Positions 5,706 through 10,867 of a DNA stretch of 10,867 nt are shown piece after piece (within the stretch, counting starts at the first letter, position 1; the number at the start of each line of letters is the position of its first letter). Origin of the DNA: Candidatus Gottesmanbacteria bacterium RIFCSPLOWO2_01_FULL_49_10. Its GTDB lineage: Bacteria > Patescibacteriota > Microgenomatia > UBA10105 > UBA927. Below the pieces are notes generated by a model, which worked only from the letters and a program-made list of their open reading frames with translations, made no database searches and was not told the DNA's origin. Where the stretch lies: the NCBI GenBank assembly GCA_001781025.1, contig MFJZ01000010.1, forward strand, positions 4,115 to 14,981, read 5' to 3'. A program made the position numbers and the translations under genes.

Positions 5706-5733
5706 AAACCCTGACAGAAATGTCGGGGTTTTT
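5706..5733 (+). terminator. Intrinsic terminator after the RRM gene
   Basis: AAACCCTGACA (5706-5716) and TGTCGGGGTTT (5721-5731) pair over 11 bp with one T-G wobble, closing a GAAA tetraloop (5717-5720), followed by a T run to 5733. It lies 28 nt after the RRM stop. The ATG at 5720 inside it is therefore not a credible start for the next gene. Confidence 0.88.
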
Positions 5734-5735
5734 GT

Positions 5736-5764
5736 TTGCCAATACCCGGCTGTTTTGCTACCAT
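5736..5764 (+). promoter_or_regulatory. Extended -10 promoter for the YkuK-like gene
   Basis: TTGCCA at 5736-5741 and TACCAT at 5759-5764 are separated by 17 bp, with TGC immediately before the -10 hexamer (extended -10). The predicted start near 5771 is about 3 nt before ATG 5774, so the transcript would be nearly leaderless. It begins right after the upstream terminator. Confidence 0.55.
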
Positions 5765-5773
5765 ACGGGACGT

Positions 5774-6244
5774 ATGTTTCACAGTCCAACGCACGGCGCT
5801 CTCGAGCTTCCCCAGGTACGGGAGCGAATCCTTTTATTTCTCGCCGAAGAACCAGAACGGAAGTATCAGCTGGTCGTCGGGACCGACTCCCAACCACATA
5901 ATGGCTCGGGGGTGGATTTTGTGACGACGATCGTCATCCACCGGATCGGGTACGGCGGCATTTACTTTTGGCAGCGTGTCGTGAACAAGAAAAAATATGT
6001 TCTTCGTCAGCGGATGTATGAGGAGGAAACGATGTCCCTGGCCATGGCAGAGATCGTTCTTGCACTTCTTCATAAAGACGGCGTCACCAAGTATGACGTG
6101 GAGATTCATGTGGACATTGGGCAGTTTGGCAAGACGCGGGAGATGATTACGGAGATTGTGGGTATGATCCGGGGGAGCGGGTATGCCGTGAAGATCAAAC
6201 CGGAAAGTTACGCCGCGAGCAAGATCGCAGATCGGTATACTTAG
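5774..6244 (+). CDS. YkuK/DUF458 family RNase H-like fold protein
   Basis: 156 residues matching the DUF458 (ribonuclease H-like YkuK) family over its whole length. Family landmarks are VGTDSQ at 35-40, whose Asp sits at the RNase H-fold metal-binding position; HVDIGQFGKT at 112-121; and the closing KPESYAASKIAD at 142-153. The biochemical role of the family is not established, so nuclease activity is inferred from the fold only. Start chosen at ATG 5774: the frame opens at 5720, but that ATG lies in the terminator loop and the added 18 residues have no family similarity. It is convergent with the carbamoyltransferase gene; the two stop codons overlap at 6241-6244. Confidence 0.85.
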   Translation: MFHSPTHGALELPQVRERILLFLAEEPERKYQLVVGTDSQPHNGSGVDFVTTIVIHRIGYGGIYFWQRVVNKKKYVLRQRMYEEETMSLAMAEIVLALLHKDGVTKYDVEIHVDIGQFGKTREMITEIVGMIRGSGYAVKIKPESYAASKIADRYT

Positions 6245-7410
6245 ACGGCAACAAGAGGAAGCTTCCGTTTTGCTATACGAGAAAGGATTTCCGGTGTCTT
6301 TTCTCCAAACTGGGTGAGCAAGATCATTGCGGCGATGATGAAAGGCTTGTAACCGGCCTGGGCATACGTTTCCTTCTTAAATGCATCAAAAACTGAAGCT
6401 TCAACTTCTCCTTGCTTACAGCTCACTCCGCTTATATCCGCCGGCAGGCAGTGCATGTAGAGGGCTTTCCCGTGCTTAGTCCGTCTCATTAAGTGTTGGG
6501 TACACGTCCAACTACTGTATTTGGCGTTTTGGGCAAGGGCTTCTTTTTCAAGCGCCAAAAGTTCTTTGTCGTCTTTTTTCTTGAGCAGTTCCGTACGTTT
6601 TTTCATGACACCGTAGGATGCCCACGATTTGGGGTAGACGATGTCCGCGCCGTCAAATGCTTCTTCCATATTGTTCATAATCCGGAATGCCCCGCCGCTT
6701 TTTTTTGCCTCCCGGCCGGCATACGCTTCAATTTCCGGAATCAGGTTGTAGCCCTTAGGGTAGGCGAGGGTCACATTCATCCCAAAGCGCGTCATGAGCG
6801 CGATCACGCCTTGCGGCACAGACATGGGTTTGCCGTAGGAAGGGGAGTATGCCCAGCTCATAGTTAGCTTTTTATCACGCAGTTTTTCTATCCCGCCGAA
6901 ATAGTTGACGAGATGGAGCATGTCCGAGAGTGACTGCGTGGGATGATCTTCGTCACACTGGAGATTGATGACGCTTGGCCGTTGGTTCAGCACGCTGTTT
7001 TTGTATCCCCAGTCGGCGGCACTCGCGACCTCGACCATATACTGGTGGCCTACCCCAAGAAATATATCATCGCGGATGCCGATTGTGCGGGTAAGGAAGG
7101 AGAGCATATTGACCGTCTCCATAATCGTCTCACCGTGGGTGATCTGGGACTTTTTTTCGTCGAGGTCTTCTATCTCAAGTCCCAAGAGGTTGGCTGCTGC
7201 GGCATAGCTATACTTCGTGCGCGTGGATTTGTCCCGGAAGATGGAAACGGCGATACCTGTGTTGAACACTTTGGGTGATATGCCTTGTTTATGAAGGTCG
7301 CGTAAGGTTTGTGCCACAGCGAGCGTCGCCTTGAGATGGTCTACTGATTTATCCCACGTCCGCAGAAAGTCGTGGTCGTAGCTGGAGAGATTGAGATTGC
7401 TTACTGTCAT
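6241..7410 (-). CDS. ygeW: Knotted carbamoyltransferase, YgeW family
   Basis: 389 residues, close to the 396 of E. coli YgeW, and similar throughout as far as I can recall that sequence. The carbamoyl-phosphate motif FRDKSTRT is at 58-65, DEDHPTQS at 153-160, the family-typical SWAYSPSYGKP at 185-195 and HCLPADISGVSCK at 320-332. These point to the knotted YgeW subfamily rather than ordinary ornithine or aspartate carbamoyltransferases. It should move a carbamoyl group from carbamoyl phosphate to an amine; the physiological acceptor of YgeW proteins is not firmly established. ATG overlaps the argF stop (ATGA, 7407-7410) and has AGGAG 5 nt upstream, so it is translationally coupled to argF. 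An acetyl- or succinyl-ornithine carbamoyltransferase is the alternative. Confidence 0.85.
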   Translation of the reverse strand: MTVSNLNLSSYDHDFLRTWDKSVDHLKATLAVAQTLRDLHKQGISPKVFNTGIAVSIFRDKSTRTKYSYAAAANLLGLEIEDLDEKKSQITHGETIMETVNMLSFLTRTIGIRDDIFLGVGHQYMVEVASAADWGYKNSVLNQRPSVINLQCDEDHPTQSLSDMLHLVNYFGGIEKLRDKKLTMSWAYSPSYGKPMSVPQGVIALMTRFGMNVTLAYPKGYNLIPEIEAYAGREAKKSGGAFRIMNNMEEAFDGADIVYPKSWASYGVMKKRTELLKKKDDKELLALEKEALAQNAKYSSWTCTQHLMRRTKHGKALYMHCLPADISGVSCKQGEVEASVFDAFKKETYAQAGYKPFIIAAMILLTQFGEKTPEILSRIAKRKLPLVAV

Positions 7411-8339
7411 ACAACTCCTAAAAGATACACCACCAGCGCTTTTTGTGCATGTAGTCGATTTTCCGCTTGGTCAAATACAACGGATTGGGCTCCATCGATC
7501 ACCTCGGCCGCCACCTCATTACCCCGATACGCAGGGAGATCATGCATAAAAATAGCGTCCGGTTTAGCATGCTTCATAAGCTTTTGGGTTACTTGATACG
7601 GTGCAAAAATCTGGAGGCGTTTGGTTTTTTCCGCTTCATCGCCCATGCTTATCCATGTATCCGTGTATACGACATCTGCGTCCGTTACCGCGCGGACGGG
7701 ATTTGTGACTTGAATCATAGAACCACCTGATGTTTTCGCAAGTTTCGTCGCAGCTTGTGCGACTTGGGGTAGCATCGCGTAGCCCTTAGGAGAAGCCACG
7801 GAAAAATGGATACCCAACAAACCGGAGGCCAATGCAAGAGAATGCGTGACGTTATTTTCCCCATCGCCCACGAAGGCAAGCTTGAGACCAGCAAGCTTTT
7901 CTTTATACTCCGCGATGGTTAGAAGATCCGCAAGGATCTGGCAGGGATGCTCCATATCCGACAGTCCATTGATGACCGGCACGTGTGAGTGGCGGGCAAG
8001 TTCTACGACCGTTTCATGCTTGAACGTCCGGGCCATGATGATGTCTCCCATGCGGGAAGCGGCCTTGGCCACATCGGAGACTGATTCACGCACCCCTAAC
8101 CCGATATCACTAGGCGCGAGATAAATGGCGTGCCCGCCAAGCTGCGTCATGCTGATCTCAAAAGAAAGGCGAGTTCTGAGACTGGGCTTTTCAAAGATCA
8201 TGATGAGCGTTTTCCCTGATAGGATCTTACGAAGCTTTCCGGCTTTTACTTCCTTTTTGAGCTCATGGGCCTCCTCAAAAATTCGTTCCATGACAGGAAC
8301 TGTGAAATCGGTGATGGAAAGAAAATGATGTTTGTTCAT
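7407..8339 (-). CDS. argF: Ornithine carbamoyltransferase, with Asp in place of the HCLP cysteine
   Basis: 310 residues, the usual length for anabolic ornithine carbamoyltransferase (carbamoyl phosphate + L-ornithine to L-citrulline). Motifs in order: EKPSLRTR at 50-57 with the S-x-R-T carbamoyl-phosphate loop, HPCQ at 131-134, GDGENNVTHSL at 158-168, DTWISMGDE at 227-235 (ornithine-side D227 and SMG loop), and AENRLHAQKA at 292-301. The ornithine-binding HCLP motif instead reads HDLP (266-269): the usual cysteine is D267. The codon is an unambiguous GAT. The start has AAAGG 6 nt upstream, and the gene lies 9 nt after the lyase fusion. Overall similarity strongly supports the family; the C-to-D change leaves some doubt about kinetics or substrate. 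Confidence 0.88.
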   Translation of the reverse strand: MNKHHFLSITDFTVPVMERIFEEAHELKKEVKAGKLRKILSGKTLIMIFEKPSLRTRLSFEISMTQLGGHAIYLAPSDIGLGVRESVSDVAKAASRMGDIIMARTFKHETVVELARHSHVPVINGLSDMEHPCQILADLLTIAEYKEKLAGLKLAFVGDGENNVTHSLALASGLLGIHFSVASPKGYAMLPQVAQAATKLAKTSGGSMIQVTNPVRAVTDADVVYTDTWISMGDEAEKTKRLQIFAPYQVTQKLMKHAKPDAIFMHDLPAYRGNEVAAEVIDGAQSVVFDQAENRLHAQKALVVYLLGVV

Positions 8340-8348
8340 ATATGACCT

Positions 8349-10259
8349 TTATTTGACTGTTTTTATCGTTTTATTTACGGTCCGCCGGAGCAGAGTGTGA
8401 GAATCTGAAAGCTTCTGTTTTTTGTGTAATACATTTCCTTGTAATATCCGAAGCTGTTTTTTGATCTTTTTGATCATATTTTTGACTTGTCCTGGCGCGG
8501 GCCCACCGAAGCTTGTATGCGCATTCACGCATGCGCGGGCAGTGGCTACCTCATTGATTTGTTCTTGGGTAACGACAATCGGTTTTTTTAATACTTCCAT
8601 AGCTGTATCATTCACCATCTGGGGCGTTAATTCTATAAATGATGAAATCACGCCCTTCTTGATGATTGTTTTTACCACCTGGTACGCTTCACGGAAGCTT
8701 ATCTTTCCACACACGGATAGCTGAATAGTTATATCAGGGGAAGTGGAAAAATGGATATTCGCAAGTTCTTCCATGCGTTTTGTGTTTGGCTCAATGGTCA
8801 TAAGTATTCCGGTGACGACCGGCAACGTCGATTCCATTAATTCAACTGAGTCAAATAATATTTTTTTAGTAACTTGTGTATCACGATTAAAACCAGATGG
8901 GAGTGAATCCATTATCATAACGGTTTCCAAAGATGCTGCATGAATACGGGCCATATTCGCACGAACAACCTCAAGTGTATCGGGATTCGTTAAATTCGGT
9001 TGAGCAGTGCCACCCGTAGTGTAGGCTGTGCCGAGTGTAATCAATTGAAACTCATGACTGGAAAATAGTATTAGCTCATTCATTGTCCGGCGGATGTGCA
9101 TGGCAAGAATGGTCAGTTCATGAAGCAATTTCGCCTCCTGTTCTCCCCGCTGATTGGCGGTATACAGGCTGTGGGAAGTAGCCTCAGAAAACCCCAATAA
9201 CCGTGCGATGTACTGGCGGTCAATCGGCAAATGTGTCCCGGCCATCTCAAAAATTCCAAGCGGGCACTTATCAACCATGTCAAATATATTCAGAATATTT
9301 TTTATATCATCAATAACGTGGTATGCCTTTGCGGTTAACCAGTGACCAAAAGTAATAGGCTGTGAAATGCGTAAATGCGTATATCCGGGCATGATGGTTT
9401 TAGTATGCAGTGCAGCTTTTTCTACCAATCCAGAAATCAAAACAAGAAGCATATCACACATTCCCAATATATGCTCACGCATCCACATCCTCGTATCCGC
9501 ATACACTTGATCATTGCGGGCAATACCTAAGTGCAAATAGCCACCTGTTGCAATACCTAGCCGGGAAATAAGTGTTTGTTCGATATTGCTATGTACGTCT
9601 TCAAGCGCAGGATTTAGAGCATATGCACCCCTTTTATGCTGGCGCTGTATCCAACGTAATCCTTCCAATAAAGATGTGCCCATTTGAGGAGAAATAAGAT
9701 GCGTTTTTACAAGCATACACACGTGCGCCAAGTCAACCTCGCATTCATACGCAATAAATTGCTTGTCCAGAATTACATCTTCCCCGGCCGCATAACTCAC
9801 CGCTATACTTCCATGCGTTGCATCTTTTGCGTCTTTCCAAAACGGCACGTCAGTTGACTCTGATTGATCCGATGGAATCCCAAGTTCTGAGAGCTGAATG
9901 GATAATCCGGTTTCCCTGTGTGGAATAACATGTTTCGTCGTTTTTACAGGATACGTTTTGTCGCTTAACCCCATGGCAACCACTTTTTCTTTCGATACCG
10001 GAATGTTTTTTCGACGTGGATACACGGTAATTGTGTCGTTACCAAGATAATCCACGAGCATACATGGTATTTTTGTAGCCCCTAGCTCTTTACAACTCTG
10101 GAGCCTATGGTGACCATCGAGCACGATGAGCGTCTGTTTGTCCACAACAATCGGCTCGGTAAACACTCCGGCGCCCATCATCATCGCTTTTACCTCTTCG
10201 ACATGAGTAGCATCCACGCCCTCGTGAATAAGAATTTTATGTATCGGTGTAAGCTTCAT
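8349..10259 (-). CDS. Fusion: SerK/SbnI-like ParB/Srx-fold domain + argininosuccinate lyase-like domain
   Basis: 636 residues against about 460 for a normal argininosuccinate lyase. Residues 1 to about 115 form a ParB/sulfiredoxin-fold domain with DGHHR at 48-52, H12-E13 at the place of the catalytic Glu of SerK/SbnI, and a YPVKTTKHVIP close (103-113) like that of archaeal ADP-dependent serine kinase SerK. Residues about 138-607 follow the lyase fold: EDVH 220-223, ARNDQ 247-251, PGYTH 291-295, LPSGFNRDTQ 453-462, FGGPAP 584-589. In the superfamily signature (GSSxMPxKxNP) it reads GGTAQPNLTNP (416-426): by hand alignment the catalytic Ser becomes G417 and the Lys L423, while His295, Asn425 and Glu430 are kept. 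A basic 25-residue tail follows. ATG overlaps the argG stop (ATGA); AAAGGAG lies 5 nt upstream. Confidence 0.85.
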   Translation of the reverse strand: MKLTPIHKILIHEGVDATHVEEVKAMMMGAGVFTEPIVVDKQTLIVLDGHHRLQSCKELGATKIPCMLVDYLGNDTITVYPRRKNIPVSKEKVVAMGLSDKTYPVKTTKHVIPHRETGLSIQLSELGIPSDQSESTDVPFWKDAKDATHGSIAVSYAAGEDVILDKQFIAYECEVDLAHVCMLVKTHLISPQMGTSLLEGLRWIQRQHKRGAYALNPALEDVHSNIEQTLISRLGIATGGYLHLGIARNDQVYADTRMWMREHILGMCDMLLVLISGLVEKAALHTKTIMPGYTHLRISQPITFGHWLTAKAYHVIDDIKNILNIFDMVDKCPLGIFEMAGTHLPIDRQYIARLLGFSEATSHSLYTANQRGEQEAKLLHELTILAMHIRRTMNELILFSSHEFQLITLGTAYTTGGTAQPNLTNPDTLEVVRANMARIHAASLETVMIMDSLPSGFNRDTQVTKKILFDSVELMESTLPVVTGILMTIEPNTKRMEELANIHFSTSPDITIQLSVCGKISFREAYQVVKTIIKKGVISSFIELTPQMVNDTAMEVLKKPIVVTQEQINEVATARACVNAHTSFGGPAPGQVKNMIKKIKKQLRILQGNVLHKKQKLSDSHTLLRRTVNKTIKTVK

Positions 10260-10867
10260 ACGTACTCCTTTATGGAACCGTCGGCCTTCCCTAGATGGTT
10301 GGAAAACACTTCCGCATGCACACTGGCAAAGCTGTATTCTTCAAACCCATAGGGCACTACATCCAACCCCTCGCGAAACTTGAGGCTTGTGGCGTCAATA
10401 TTCACGAGTGACCCCACCGCTTTCCGTTTTACAACCGTCACCATACCTTTGAACAATTTTAGAGTAATGGTGCCATTCACGTACTTTTGTGTCGTATCGA
10501 TAAACGACATAAGGGATTGAGCCAGTGGACTATACACTTGGGCGTGGTACACAAGCTTTGCCCATTTAGGATCAATAACCGTGTGCTTAAACCAAAGCGT
10601 CTCTTTGGGCAATACAAGCTTTTCTAATTCCTTATGCGCGTACATAATCGCCGTTGCCGCTGGCAGTTCGTATACCCATTTGAATTTATTACCATACAAG
10701 CCATTCTCAAGCATATCTACCCGTCCTATACCATGCTGGCCGGCCATCGTATTGAGTTTCAAGAACAAGTCTGCAAGATCAATCGATTCACTATTGATCT
10801 TTACAGGAAGTCCGTGTAAAAAGGTTAATTCGATGTATTCTGGTTTATTCGGCGCTTTTTCTACCGG
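10256..10867 (-). CDS. argG: Argininosuccinate synthase, C-terminal part (divergent; 5' end outside window)
   Basis: 203 residues of the C-terminal part are visible; the frame is open to the right edge. Family landmarks are the LNTMAGQHGIGRVDMLEN segment, YELPAATAI, AHKELEKLVLP and the K-x-x-VNGTITLKLFKG strand pair. ArgG condenses citrulline and aspartate using ATP to give argininosuccinate. The two residues corresponding to citrulline-binding human E270 and Y282 are kept (E54 and Y66 of the fragment). Between them the usual ENR-x-x-G-x-KSR reads ENGLYGNKFKW, so the gene is divergent exactly around the active site. The adenine-binding N-terminal half is not visible. The TTG at 10768 is an internal Leu codon. 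First gene seen of the operon; its promoter lies outside. Confidence 0.85.
   Translation of the reverse strand, partial: PVEKAPNKPEYIELTFLHGLPVKINSESIDLADLFLKLNTMAGQHGIGRVDMLENGLYGNKFKWVYELPAATAIMYAHKELEKLVLPKETLWFKHTVIDPKWAKLVYHAQVYSPLAQSLMSFIDTTQKYVNGTITLKLFKGMVTVVKRKAVGSLVNIDATSLKFREGLDVVPYGFEEYSFASVHAEVFSNHLGKADGSIKEYV

Noticed and set aside
5720..5773. Upstream start extending the YkuK-like protein by 18 residues
   Set aside because: The ATG lies in the GAAA loop of a strong terminator and the extra residues overlap the promoter of the gene.
8349..8360. Two separate genes or a frameshift artefact explaining the fusion
   Set aside because: The frame is continuous across 636 codons, with no stop or second Shine-Dalgarno near the domain junction (about residues 115-138), so a true fusion is preferred.

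Overview
The window looks like a chromosomal segment of an uncultivated Patescibacteria/CPR-type bacterium, Parcubacteria-like. This is an inference. It rests on a run of small secreted or membrane-anchored proteins with no clear family, a Cys-rich repeat protein, a PsbP-like anchored protein, several promoters placed right against start codons (near-leaderless genes), and base composition that looks mid-range by eye. TGA is used as an ordinary stop (ends of argG and argF), so the recoded-TGA lineages (Gracilibacteria/Absconditabacteria) are unlikely. No rRNA, tRNA, CRISPR array or transposase was seen.

Layout. (1) 2-1340, plus strand: the C-terminal part of an MFS transporter followed closely by a YedZ/MsrQ-like heme-binding membrane protein. 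(2) 1355-4529, minus strand: five small genes, mostly of the cell surface: a signal-peptide beta-rich protein, a one-TM protein with four NPF motifs, a secreted protein with six four-cysteine modules, a one-TM protein with a helical cytoplasmic half and a beta-rich outer half, and a 74-aa protein of unknown function. A 13-bp palindrome and an AT-rich repeat cluster separate the last two. (3) 4621-6244, plus strand: a PsbP-like anchored protein, a small RRM RNA-binding protein whose leader can hide its Shine-Dalgarno in a 13-bp stem, a clear intrinsic terminator, and a YkuK/DUF458 RNase H-fold protein. (4) 6241-10867, minus strand: a tight four-gene operon in the order argG (partial), a fusion of a SerK/SbnI-like ParB/Srx-fold domain to an ArgH-like lyase, argF (ornithine carbamoyltransferase), and a second, YgeW-type knotted carbamoyltransferase. 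The junctions are a 4-nt ATGA overlap, a 9-nt gap and a 4-nt ATGA overlap, with good Shine-Dalgarno sequences.

The operon is the most interesting part. Read plainly it is the ornithine-to-arginine branch. Several details argue for something less ordinary. The lyase carries an apparent L-serine-kinase-like domain at its N-terminus and has lost the signature serine and lysine of the argininosuccinate lyase/fumarase superfamily. ArgF has Asp in place of the HCLP cysteine. ArgG is divergent around its KSR motif but keeps the citrulline-binding Glu and Tyr. A second carbamoyltransferase of a family without a firmly assigned substrate is translationally coupled. Together these could form a modified ureido-to-guanidino pathway on a second substrate, possibly a serine-derived diamino acid. 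That last step is speculation.
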